A stretch of 64,000 bases of DNA, taken from contig OZ037768.1 of NCBI GenBank assembly GCA_964035545.1, positions 1,101,501 through 1,165,500 on the forward strand, in the 5' to 3' direction. Below, one piece after another: positions 38,101 to 46,687 of the stretch; within the stretch, counting starts at the first letter, position 1; the number at the start of each line of letters is the position of its first letter. The translations under genes were made by a program, and so were the position numbers. A model generated the notes under the pieces. The model saw only the letters and a program-made list of their open reading frames with translations. It ran no database searches and was not told the origin of the DNA. Origin of the DNA: Bugula neritina. Lineage: Eukaryota > Bryozoa > Gymnolaemata > Cheilostomatida > Bugulidae.

Positions 38101-38186
38101 TAGTTGACAATGTGCAGAGTCCAGCAATATTTGTTGTGTTCCACGATACAGCAGCCTACCCAGAATACATCATCAAGTTTATGTAA
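8138..38186 (+). CDS. PARP14: PARP14-like mono-ADP-ribosyltransferase with three macrodomains, 46 exons, 3200 aa
   Basis: The whole gene was assembled by splice consensus and phase; total CDS is 9603 nt and ends in TAA at 38184-38186. Order from the N-terminus: RRM-like region (about residues 1-325), repeat-rich Ser/Thr/Pro/Gln linker (326-615), duplicated RRM/KH-like modules (616-1140), further RRM/KH modules (1141-2120), macrodomains 1-3 (about 2125-2300, 2340-2530, 2570-2770), KH-like segment and WWE (about 2800-2995), ART catalytic domain (3000-3200). This is the vertebrate PARP14 order, but the protein is nearly twice human length (about 1800 aa) because the N-terminal half is expanded. 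PARP14-type enzymes mono-ADP-ribosylate proteins and read ADP-ribose through macrodomains, often in immune responses. ATG 8138 was chosen because it begins a homologous MESP-type start; an in-frame ATG at 8093 and a non-ATG-initiated upstream extension are possible. Exon coordinates are in the sub-entries. Confidence 0.93.
9465..9657. repeat. CTAGT/TAGCTAG palindromic simple repeat
   Basis: Dense ACTAGT, GCTAGC and TAGCTAGTGACTAGT units in the intron after PARP exon 3. A similar array is at 13550-13670. Confidence 0.85.
10650..11235. repeat. 32-bp minisatellite ending at the exon 6 acceptor
   Basis: About 18 copies of a 32-bp unit with TATACTCACAGTTCCCTC. The last, diverged copy ends TATATTCACAG, the 3' splice site of exon 6 (exon starts 11245). 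Confidence 0.9.
11560..11745. repeat. AGT/GGT trinucleotide repeat
   Basis: Imperfect AGT and GGT repeats in the intron between exons 6 and 7. The frame is open, but exon 6 joins exon 7 directly in phase, so I treat it as intronic. Confidence 0.8.
11880..11968. repeat. 12-bp CACCACACTGTT repeat
   Basis: About seven copies of a 12-bp unit in the same intron. Confidence 0.8.
12485..12800. repeat. 41-bp minisatellite before PARP exon 7
   Basis: About 7.5 near-identical 41-bp units containing ACTTACATACCAGTGAGATA; ends about 90 bp before the exon 7 acceptor. Confidence 0.9.
13085..13285 (+). repeat. 30-bp coding minisatellite (LPKGQGQSPD)
   Basis: About seven copies in frame inside PARP exon 7; the unit includes GGTCAAGGACAGTCTCCAGA. 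Confidence 0.9.
13975..14222. repeat. About 35-bp intronic minisatellite
   Basis: Seven units of the type ATCGTCTGCTGCTATATATT then CTAGGTCACAG, between PARP exons 8 and 9. Confidence 0.85.
14338..14417. repeat. 80-bp segment with an exact inverted copy at 15262-15341
   Basis: The segment from AGTTTTAACCTCTTGTGACA to TAGTAGGTTTAAAACT occurs again as its exact reverse complement 0.9 kb downstream, where it interrupts a splice-site minisatellite. Confidence 0.92.
14709..14921 (+). repeat. 54-bp coding minisatellite (18-residue repeat)
   Basis: Four units encoding VYQTTTTSAQPSSMATEV and variants in PARP exon 9. Confidence 0.9.
15125..16135. repeat. Minisatellite of about thirty copies of the exon 10 donor site
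   Basis: Units of mixed length (about 29 and 35 bp) each contain TACAGTAAGTGACTTTATTC. This is the 5' splice site of exon 10 (TACA then GTAAGT) with flanking bases. Confidence 0.92.
15262..15341. repeat. Inverted copy of 14338-14417 inside the exon 10 donor array
   Basis: Exact reverse complement of the upstream 80-bp segment; array units continue on both sides of it. Confidence 0.92.
16338..17040. repeat. About 35-bp minisatellite carrying the exon 11 donor site
   Basis: Around 20 units of the type CATCAAGGTATATGTAGTGT. Exon 11 itself ends CATCAAG before GTATATG, so each unit repeats the exon-intron junction. Confidence 0.92.
17558..17830. repeat. CTGTCACTNTGTG-type repeat starting at the exon 13 donor
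   Basis: Irregular 9-18-bp units (TGTCACTCTGTGTCACC) begin right after the exon 13 donor GTGTGCC. Confidence 0.85.
17965..18175. repeat. (CACT/CAAT)n tetranucleotide repeat
   Basis: Uninterrupted CACT runs followed by CACTCAAT units in the intron before PARP exon 14. Confidence 0.95.
20121..20310. repeat. About 21-bp CACATGTCACTACTAGCTGT repeat at the exon 19 donor
   Basis: About nine imperfect units follow the donor of exon 19. Confidence 0.85.
21183..26674 (+). other. PARP14-like exons 23-31: further RRM/KH-like region
   Basis: Exons: 21183-21284, 22008-22211, 22432-22707, 23155-23295, 23459-23638, 24016-24273, 24423-24656, 25023-25299 and the long exon 31 (25390-26816; its last 47 codons start macrodomain 1). 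Exon 27 (PALFVSGIDERDLDTLRML, then SGGGAIT) is an RRM of the PARP14 kind. Exon 28 has another (HRVRVSGLTEELDPEKLR). Exon 31 (1427 nt) encodes consecutive KH-like folds, for example around VEGEPVGIAGMKGNVEQL. The intron after exon 30 is phase 2, the only one in the gene. Confidence 0.85.
22725..22785. repeat. (GAGT)n microsatellite
   Basis: About 15 GAGT units, 18 bp after the exon 25 donor GTGAGTT. Confidence 0.95.
27465..27660. repeat. About 38-bp repeat derived from the exon 32 donor region
   Basis: Exon 32 ends CTAGTTCAG before GTACAAAGACTATA; about five following units read CTAGTTCAGATACAAAGACT, with the donor GT changed to AT or similar. Confidence 0.8.
28495..28740. repeat. 40-bp minisatellite ending at the exon 35 acceptor
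   Basis: Six units of AAATAACTTGGAAAGGTTTA plus 20 bp; the last one ends TATTTTGTAG, the acceptor of exon 35, where the others read TATTTTATAAATA. Confidence 0.9.
29008..29427. mobile_element. MITE-like element with about 65-bp inverted ends
   Basis: The left end (AGACCCTTTTCAGAGGTTCC) and about 65 bp after it reappear inverted at 29358-29427 (CCTCTGAAAAGGGTCT). There are no ORFs. Target duplication is not clear. It sits in the intron between exons 35 and 36 of the PARP gene. Confidence 0.7.
30013..30735. repeat. 22-bp minisatellite in the exon 37-38 intron
   Basis: About 33 copies of GACTCTGTAGTATATAGAG plus TAT fill the intron from donor to acceptor. Both strands have long open frames that are repeat artefacts. 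Confidence 0.93.
32050..32625. repeat. 30-bp AT-rich minisatellite
   Basis: About 17 copies of the type TTCTATACTCTATATACTAT plus ATACTTTATA in the intron after PARP exon 40; the hAT element is inserted at its end. Confidence 0.93.
32640..33778. mobile_element. hAT-like non-autonomous transposon with 8-bp target duplication
   Basis: Termini are CAGGGATGGGCAAATG and its inverse CATTTGCCCATCCCTG. CTATAGAG flanks both sides (32632-32639 and 33779-33786), an 8-bp duplication typical of hAT elements. The 1139-bp body has no transposase ORF. It landed at the end of a 30-bp AT-rich minisatellite in the intron between PARP exons 40 and 41. Confidence 0.93.
34129..34950 (+). other. PARP14-like exons 41-43: KH-like segment and WWE domain
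   Basis: Exons: 34129-34343, 34433-34684 and 34800-34950. The first two encode a KH-like segment (about residues 2800-2920). The WWE domain follows, starting RQWEYEEDEGKWAKFDPSIN and ending near EINVRRLDLSKPQ. The conserved Trp and Glu positions of WWE folds are visible. WWE domains of this family bind ADP-ribose chain units or act structurally next to the ART domain. Confidence 0.88.
35290..35633. mobile_element. Harbinger-type MITE, 344 bp, TAA target duplication
   Basis: Terminal inverted repeats of about 70 bp (GCCTAGGGCCACACTGTG on the left, inverse on the right) enclose a short AT-rich core. TAA flanks both ends (35287-35289, 35634-35636). A 3-bp TWA duplication is characteristic of PIF/Harbinger elements. 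It lies in the intron between PARP exons 43 and 44. Confidence 0.85.
35931..36080. repeat. 15-bp TTGTCTGAAGGGATA tandem array
   Basis: Ten units, then the MITE at 36081-36860, then further units at 36861-36890. Confidence 0.93.
36081..36860. mobile_element. GATC-palindrome-rich MITE inserted in a 15-bp tandem array
   Basis: The ends are inverted (GGGCTTTCCATG with GATCTCAGATCGATCTC on the left, inverse on the right). The block CTCAGATCGATCTGAG and relatives repeat near both ends. Units of the 15-bp repeat TTGTCTGAAGGGATA lie on each side, so the insertion interrupts that array. No ORF. Target duplication and superfamily are unresolved. Confidence 0.72.
36972..38186 (+). other. PARP14-like exons 44-46: ART catalytic domain
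   Basis: Exons: 36972-37117, 37321-37504 and 37903-38186. The first triad residue is His in LWHGTDVDTVSKI. The second is Tyr in NGTYFAKKSSYSAQ. At the position of the PARP1 catalytic Glu there is Ile (SPAIFVVFHD). This gives an H-Y-I triad, as in the mono-ADP-ribosyltransferases of the PARP10/14/15 group, so transfer of single ADP-ribose units is predicted. The C-terminus AYPEYIIKFM closely matches PARP14 enzymes. Confidence 0.93.
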
Positions 38187-38467
38187 TGACTAAGTGCTGC
38201 CTCCAGCAGTCTCTGCAGACTTATGGTCTAGTGCTGACCTTTTGCTCTTGTGCTGACCTTGACCAGTATAGTAAAAGATGCATTCAGCTATATTAGTCTA
38301 TGCAACAGTTCTATTTCTTAATATCTTTATCTTTTCTATTAATTCAACACACTCTGTGTTTTTGTTTAGTTTCACATGGTGATATAGTAATATGGGATAT
38401 TTCATTTTTGAACCCTAGTATGGTTACCAAATTTTGGAATTTGATTCGAATCACATTTACTTTCAAT

Positions 38468-38473
38468 AATAAA
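38468..38473 (+). terminator. Candidate AATAAA poly(A) signal for the PARP14-like gene
   Basis: AATAAA 282 bp after the stop codon; the first clear hexamer downstream on this strand. Confidence 0.4.
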
Positions 38474-39343
38474 AAGCATGTCATTGCGCACAATCTCATA
38501 GCTATTTCTGCTTACATAACATGCACATCATGTTCATCTACTTAGAGCAAATAGGTGACTTCCACTACAGCTTTTATAGTACTTTGTTCTATTTGCCTTG
38601 TAAGTCACAGTCACTTTCTTCAGCTGTCTTGCATACATGTGAGGTTGTTCCATTAGCATAGCTAGCGAGGTCCCAGTTCAGTATAAACATCATAAGACTC
38701 TTGTACTAGTGCTCAAGATATAGAATGCCTTTTTAGTTCATTACAGATATGTCTACTTATCAAAAAATACTTTGATAATCTATTCACGAAGTTATATTGA
38801 ATATATTATATTGGCTGAACCTACATAATATTGTTATGCTGAAAAACTTTTACAATAGCAGCTAACTGTTTTATACTGTGTAATGAGATTGATTGAGCTA
38901 AATGAGCTAAATTCAAAAGAACAATTCCACAATTAAAATATTTTTGTTCTGCTTTATTTAGTCTTCATTACATGGTGCAGCAGTTCACATTTCTCAATAC
39001 ATGTGTATTAATACAATGTAATGCAATTGTGGTAATGATTTGGAGTTGGCCTCTCACATTACGGTGTTGTGCTTCGTTTTAGCCAATGTTGATACTCGGA
39101 AATTATTCATGTACTTTACGGTAAGTTATGAGTAATATTACAGACATGTAACGACGTTTGTTACTTGTTTACGATAGAAACGTAGTAAAATGGCGTAATT
39201 CTAAAACTTCATCATCATGAGTTATCAATATGTCAGTATTTAATTTTGTTGTTGAAGAGAAAATATTCAATAACCTACAGTCTTGCTTTTTTTAAATTGT
39301 TAAATAATTTTTTACAAAATATACTGTTTTATCATTCATAGTT

Positions 39344-42300
39344 ATGTCTGTGTTTGCTAACCAAAATTTCAAACATCAACATGGTCGGTTACCTCCTCTT
39401 AGCAGGTTAGTCGCCAATATAAATTATTATTATAACTATAAAATAGCTGTCATGTTGAATCAGTTATTTTTAGACTGGGGCCACTCCGTTCATTTATAGT
39501 TATGAGCTGCTACTGTTTAAAACTTGTACTACAACTACAAATTACACTCTCACAGAGTAGAGCAGTAGCGTTACAATTTTATTCTAAATATTTATGACTG
39601 GTTATATTTTCTAATACTAATAGCTACTAACTTTTTTATTACAGAAATATAGTTCTTGTAAGTGTCTCAGTCTAATTTCTCTATTGTTGTTTTATATTAA
39701 CATTAATCAAATTCAATGTAAAAATAAAAATAAAAATTTACTAACCTAAAGTTTCTATTTTTCCAAGAAAAAACTTAGCTCACTAGTTAGCAGAAATTAT
39801 AACCTTTATAATGACTACTTTTTTAACCGTTTTTATTTTTATTTTTGTTTGTGGAATTTGCATTGTTATTATTAAATATAGAGAAGCCGAAGAAGCTGTT
39901 GAACTAGCTAATAAACAAATTACCTCTAAGAGTGATATCCGACCTACTTCATCTCCCCCACCAACACACTTTACTGCTAAGCACAAGGTCGGTCATTTGG
40001 CAGCACGTTTTTGTTAATTTAAAATACTCTAGAATACTCAGTCATCTCAATGGAGTATCACCTTCTATGTTTAGCTTGAAGAGAAAAGGGCATATCTATA
40101 TATAAAAATGTTCAATAAAAGTGTGAATAAAATTAAATTTTTGATAGTATGGTTTCGGTTTTCAACTTGATTTAATTTACAGTAATGTCGGATTTAAATT
40201 GTGTTTTCTTCAATGTGCAGTTTTCTACATTCACTGAAATATGCCACAACTAAGTTCTTTCATTAGGGTCTACTGCTTCAACCAGTTGCTACACATGGAG
40301 ATTCAACTAACATGCAGGTAGCATTACCTGTAGCAAAAGAAGTTGCACTTCCTTTCTCTAACCGGAAGCCCAAATTTCTGGAAAACTTGGAAGGTTTTTT
40401 GTCTAGGGAGCTTTGCTCATTGGGTATGGAAGAAGTCATAGCTAATGAGACAAGGCTACAGGTGAGCATAGCTCCAAGTTTAGAGTGACGTCTGCTTACA
40501 GTATTTTGCTGACTCCCAATTGTGACTATGGTATATTTTAGCTGACTTGGATTGTAAAATGTTAATCTTTGAAGTTTAGGGTTGTCTCACCTTACAAGTT
40601 TTTATTAATTGAGATGTTTATCACAACTTTTAGAGATTAAAACAAGGGAATAATTTGAATCTAAACTTTGATTGTATGATCAGAAAGGAGTAACTATTTT
40701 CAGGCGCACAGAGAAGTGTTTGAGTACTTGATAGAAGACTTCAAGACTTACAAACCTATATTCGCTGCCATAAAGAATGAGTATGAGATGATGTTGCGGC
40801 ATCAGCAGGAATACATCAAACAACTGCAACCCTTGCAGCAGATGTTAGTCACGGTCACTGAGCAGTGTGACAACGAGATTATGAGACTTCGAGACAAAGA
40901 GAAAACCGGTAATTATCTGCAATAGACCTTCACAATAGTTTTCAATAGAAATTTGACTTTTATTGTAATTAGTTAATTGTATTTACTTGAATTAGTTAAT
41001 TATCATGTTTCTGTATAAGTTAGATATATTTTTGTCTTTAATTAGAAACAAGAATATTGACTGCTATTAAATTATAATGACCAGGAGCTGTATTGCAATT
41101 TCTATGAACAATTTACAGACATTGCTGAGCTAAAGAAACAAAATGGCCGCCTACAAACTGTAATTGATAATATTAGAAATGAGCAGATTGCACTGCAGAC
41201 GCAAGTAGAAAGATTGCAGCAAAAGTTATCAGAGCAGTATGATAAATATAGATCGGAGGTGTGTACCGACCCCTATTCCAGTGTGTTGTATAATGTAGAT
41301 CACTGGCTATCCAACAGCTCAAACTCTTCTCAGTAGTAGGAAAATCTCAGGGGTTAAAATGAATATAACTCAATATCAGAACATAATAAAATTTCAATCA
41401 ACAGAACACATCAGATCATCTAATGAAGTGTCATCTGTTTGTATTATGTTAATCCTTATAAACATGTTGAGATATCTCAACCTATACACTTCATTACTAT
41501 ATCAAGTAGTTCTTTCTAATAGCAATTGTTTTAGAGTTTAGACTGTGATTGTACTGATGATGACATGTTAGTTGTACGGTTTATAGGCTGATGCCCGCAA
41601 ACTTCTGGTATCTGATATAAATGACCTGCGGGCTCAGCAGGAAGAACTGATCCTGCAGCAGAAACAGGCCAGCAACCGCGATGAGTCAGAGGACCCTGTA
41701 CTCATTAGACTCGCTCTCAAGTTAGTCGTCTTCTCATTGTTTCTGTGTTATCATTTCTTTTGAGTTATGTTGCATTATAAAAAATTTTCTTGAAATAAAT
41801 TGTACTTTTTATTGTAATTAAGTAAGTTATTTTTCATTATAATTATTATTAAATTCTTCAATAAATTGATCAGCCAATTTAAAATTTATCAATAGATGTA
41901 TTTTTTATCTTGGTGGTATAAGATTGTGATGGCTCAATTGAAAAGACATGTAACTGACACAGTATTGCTGATTCTTTCAGGAAGTCCAGAGAGAGTGAAA
42001 AGGAGGCTAGTCACCAACTGAATTACATCATAGCAAATTACGGTGATGTCATTCCTAAGAATGATTATTTGACCCTCAAGTCTGAGTACCAGATACTGCA
42101 GGAAAAAGTTTCAGCCAGGGCTGCAGAGTTTGATCAACTAAAGGAAGAGCAAGAGTTAGTAGATTAGCAATACAATCTGGGAGTTGTCTCTCCTGTGTGT
42201 AATAATCTGCTGAGTCATCAATAGTAGCTATCTTAGAATTGTATAATGAACTGAAGATGTATTGAGCATCACTTTGAGTCTATCAACCTATATATGTATT

Positions 42301-45076
42301 ATGTAATCACTAGATTGTTATATTTCAGCACATTACAATTATTCTGTTTATTATCTACAATAGGTATTTGTTATATATGAATGTTGTTGTTTGCTGCCGC
42401 ACAGCTCTCTGCTAGAGACTCACAGACAGGTCATCAGACAGAGGGATGAGTATTACCAGGAGAGTGAGAGACTTCGGCAGACTGCCACTCCCCGTCCTGA
42501 CTGGAACAAATGTGGTGCCGTCATACCGGGAGGTGAACTCACTTTTCTCTCATTCTGCCATTTCTCATTTACGAAGGTCATTTGGTCTTGAATAAAGTTA
42601 TTCATAGCAAAATTGTACAAGTTCTGGCTGCCACATTTCATGTAACTATAATCATTCGAATATCTTACCTGGTTACTGTACAACTCAGACACATAATTTG
42701 TTCAACAATATCCTGTGCAGGTGTACAGAGGTGGAATGACTTGTCACAGGGTAAGAGCTCCAATGAAATGGTTGGTATACTACTCAATGAGTTGGCCCAA
42801 TCTACCAATGATTCTAAAGGTGATGATTTCTTCGACAGTCTGGTAAGCTAAAGTTCATAAAAATTTTCAAGAGATGTAAATGTTTTTAAATCAAGTAGAG
42901 TTTATTAAATATTAATAATCACCTAAGCCATTGTTTACCAATTATTTGGATTTAAAAAAATAGTTTCGGTATGAAATGTAATTGATGAAGTTTTATGATT
43001 CACACTACAGGGGACCACAGATGATGTTCCTCTGTACCTGAGAAAAGCAGAAGGCAGCGTCAAGAACAGACGTCTAGGAAGGAGAGACGCAATGCTGCTT
43101 ATCAAAGACATCTGGAGAGAGAAAGATCTGTCAGACTCTACTCAGGTATTTATATTCTAGTGAATATGGCAGTTTAGGTGTGTTTAGTTTGTGTTTCATT
43201 TGATAGTAATAGCCTTATATCAACAACAGTAACACACGTGCAATAATTGTTAGCAAATTCTGTGACAGCGATTTACTAAATTTAAATGAGTATAGTTATT
43301 CAATTTCAGCTTTTTAATTTTGCTAATAGGTTCTGTAGAATTGTTTATTATTTGCTTTTGATTAAAACCACTAGTTGTATTGTCCACAAAGTTTTATAGA
43401 CAATATTTTCCATCCTAATTAGATATAATATCTGTCGTAAGGCATCAAGAAATCACCAGCAGCTCAGTAGCTGTGACGTTCTGTTTGCAGGCTTCTGGAA
43501 AGAGAGAGCCTATGGCCCAGTTCTTGCTGAAATACTTAGAGAGCAAGTTTCCTGACGCCCCTGAGATGGTGATGGAGTGGACATATAATTTGGACAGTGC
43601 TTGTGTTCGATATGGAGTGCACGACTCCAAGATACAGTATTTCTACGATGTTCTCAATGACCGGGTAATTTATATACAATACATGTAATACTGCATATAA
43701 TACATGTAATACTGTATATAATACATGTAATACTGTATATAATACTGTATATAGTACTGTATATAATACATATAATACTGTATATAATACATGTAATACT
43801 GTATATAATACATGTAATACTGTATATAATACATGTAATACTGTATATAATACATATAATACTGTATATAATACATGTAATACTGTATATAATACATATA
43901 ATACTGTATATAATACATGTAATACTGTATATAATACATATAATACTGTATATAATACATATAATACTGTATATAATAAATGTAATACTGTATATAATAC
44001 ATGTAATACTGTATATAATACATATAATACGAATGTAACACTGCAGGTGGACCAGGAACTCTACTTTGACCAGCTACAATCTATCGTCTCTCTACTGAAA
44101 CTCTTGACCAAAGAGAATGAAAAACACGAGCCGGAGGGCTTCTTCACAGTCGAGGAGTTCTCCAAGATCCTCAATCAGTACTTGGAGAACAAAGTAACTT
44201 CCGAAGAGATCGAGGGCCTCATGACTGCTGCTCAGTTAGAGCTCAATGATACAGATCAGTCTGACGAGGGAATTGAGTTCACCAGACTTTTCTTTGAGGT
44301 GATTTGATAGTCAGTCTTTGAAAGTTCTGGAAGGTGCTTTTTATTGCTTATACCGGATGCCTTATACAGTGTGGAAATATAATATTATACACTGTAGAAA
44401 GACACAAGTAATCAATAAAGAGCTATAATTGTTGTTGTGTGATAGCAATGGTACTGAAGAGTAACAATAGCTGTGCATACATGAACTGTGATAGCAATAG
44501 TGCTGTAGAGTAACAATAGCTGTACATACATGCACTGTAAATTTTTAACACTTAGGATGACGAGGGAAAGTTTGGTCCATTTGTTGACGAATTGAAAAGG
44601 TTGCTAAGCGACACGAGAAAGAAATATACTACGGCTATAGTGGAAATTCTCCGAGCTACTGAGTGTGTATAGTATATCATTTCTCTTACATTTCTGGCTT
44701 ATGAGGTCATATCCTGTTTGAGGTGGCCAGATAGAATATGACATTACACGCATAGGTTTTATGCCAGCTATAACTAATAATTGTTTTCAAATTGATTGTC
44801 TAACTCAAACTGAGCAGTAACTAAAACTAACCAAGTATAATGCTGTGTGACATGTGAACTCTGATTGTTTAATATAGACTTGAAGGTCTCACAGCAGAAG
44901 ATCTGAGCACTGCTATGACTACAGTTGATCCTAACCTTGACCCTGCCAGCAAAGAATCAACCATAGCCTGGGTTTATAGAGAGAAGTCGGCTGCTGAGTT
45001 AGAAGTCCCAAACTCTATCACAATTGATGAACTCGAAGATCGCATAAATAGGATTCTGATAAAGAAATTCTTTTGA
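39344..45076 (+). CDS. TSNAXIP1: TSNAXIP1-like coiled-coil protein, 14 exons, 679 aa
   Basis: Exons: 39344-39405, 39645-39657 (13 nt), 40267-40461, 40704-40908, 41119-41258, 41587-41720, 41981-42154, 42405-42532, 42721-42842, 43011-43145, 43491-43664, 44047-44298, 44556-44662 and 44878-45076. The frame is kept throughout (2040 nt). Diagnostic stretches are AHREVFEYLIEDFKTYKPIF followed by an NEYEMMLRHQQ helix, and TPRPDWNKCG in the middle. The centre is long coiled coil; the C-terminal part looks helical with EF-hand-like spacing. Length suits human TSNAXIP1 (about 660-710 aa), known as a partner of translin-associated factor X in testis and ciliated cells. The first two exons are the least certain part. 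It lies 1.16 kb downstream of the PARP gene on the same strand. Confidence 0.87.
39811..40017 (+). CDS. Possible 68-aa single-pass membrane microprotein
   Basis: An ATG-initiated ORF inside the second intron of the TSNAXIP1-like gene. It begins MTTFLTVFIFIFVCGICIVI, a clear hydrophobic segment, then a charged helix (KYREAEEAVELANK) and a Ser/Pro-rich tail. I do not recognise it. It could be a small gene, an alternative exon (a weak GT follows AAG at 39987) or chance. No homology evidence is available here. Confidence 0.25.
   Translation: MTTFLTVFIFIFVCGICIVIIKYREAEEAVELANKQITSKSDIRPTSSPPPTHFTAKHKVGHLAARFC
43670..44035. repeat. 21-bp minisatellite in a TSNAXIP1 intron
   Basis: About 17 units of TACATGTAATACTGTATATAA fill the intron between exons ending at 43664 and starting at 44047. 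Confidence 0.92.
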
Positions 45077-46687
45077 TTGAAAACTGTTTTTCACATTCAT
45101 TTATTTATTATATTAATGTATTGTATTACTCTATTGTATTATTCTATTGTATTACTATGAAGGTTACCTGAAACAATTTAAACATTTAATTTGTTACCAT
45201 TCTCACACTCAAAGCTCTTCAATAGTTTGTTATTTACAAAATAAAATAACAAGAAAATTTGCAACTTATGACTAAAAATGGTTATGATGAGATCCAGTGC
45301 ATATGACCTTGGAAGTGACAGCAAGTTCAAGTTATTAAGAAAAAAAAACCTTTTCTTGCAGATACTTTCTAAATTTAGCAAGACAAACTTTAACTTAATC
45401 TTGTTACCAGTCTCTCTGCTAACAGTTTCTCTTAAGTGTAATACTTGTTAATAGACAAGGCCAGGTACGCTGCTGCTAAACCAGTCGTGTGAGCAAGGCA
45501 GCGGTCTACAACAATACATAAGCAAATACAATGGGTATACTCAAGGTTTTAGCTTTTATAAGAAAATAAAAATATCTAGTATAATATCACATATTTACAG
45601 TTAGTTAATTGGTTATCTATTAATTGACCTAAAAATTACTATCAAAATATAATTGCATGTAGTTGCAAATTAAAAAACTTGATGTTTAATCTAATAATAA
45701 TAGTTTAATGTTTGTGAAAATAAACTGCATATAAGAAGTTGATGTACTGCATGACACACATACATTAATGTATCGAGAGCTTTTCAACAGCTATCACTTA
45801 TGTTAGCTTTATATAAGTCAGTGCAGCACTGAGACTGCCGAAGAAAGGAATAAATCAGCCGCACTCTGATGATTGGTTGTTTTATATAGAGAGAGTTATG
45901 CAGATAATACTAACTTACTGCCACAACAGTTGTAAGTATTTAACTATATGTGTGAGAAAAGTACTACACAACATGTAATGATGTTTAGATATAATCTATA
46001 TGTATTTTAGGTAACAGTCTGTATTGTTTATGTATGAATTTACAATTTACAGTATTGTACTAGAAGTACTAGAAGCTGTAGAGCCTAATAATAGTATAAA
46101 ATAGCCATATAGCTATTATGTAACATAGCTTCAACCAGCCTAGAATGAAGATAATCTTAAGGTGCTTACTTACATGAACAATGTATATGCGTGTATGTAA
46201 CACCTCACCTACATGTAAGATGTGTGTGCATACAGCACTAGACCTACATAATATACACGTGTATATGCAACAGTAACCTTAGTAAAACCCACCAGAGTCG
46301 AATTTTTCTCTCCTTTTACTAATATTCCATCTTTTACCTCTCAAACGCCTGGTAAAAAATTAATATATTATTTTGTAGAACTATTTCAAAATGACTTACG
46401 TAAAATTAGCATAGTATTCAACAAGAAACGTTCGAAATAATTTTAATAGTAACATATGACTGTATTCATATGTTTTAATATAATATATGCCTACTTTACA
46501 AAACAATATATTACAATAGTAGAAAGTAGGAACTTGAAAAACAGGCCATGCAATCTCAGGCTTTTGGTATCAGTGTTTCCACTCTAACCAATAAAAGCAT
46601 CTTCATTTATTAGCAGCATAATTATCCTGTTCAGACGTGTGGATGTGGAGTCGTTTCCTCTAATGTTTGAGGTGCAAATTTCCTACT
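45077..46687. other. Intergenic region, convergent TSNAXIP1 and C16orf89-like genes
   Basis: AT-rich sequence without a convincing ORF, RNA gene or repeat. Confidence 0.7.
45240..45245 (+). terminator. Candidate AATAAA poly(A) signal for TSNAXIP1
   Basis: AATAAA 164 bp after the stop codon in an AT-rich 3' region. Confidence 0.4.

Noticed and set aside
43670-44041. Minus-strand YYMYYIQ repeat ORF
   Set aside because: Translation of a 21-bp minisatellite in a TSNAXIP1 intron.
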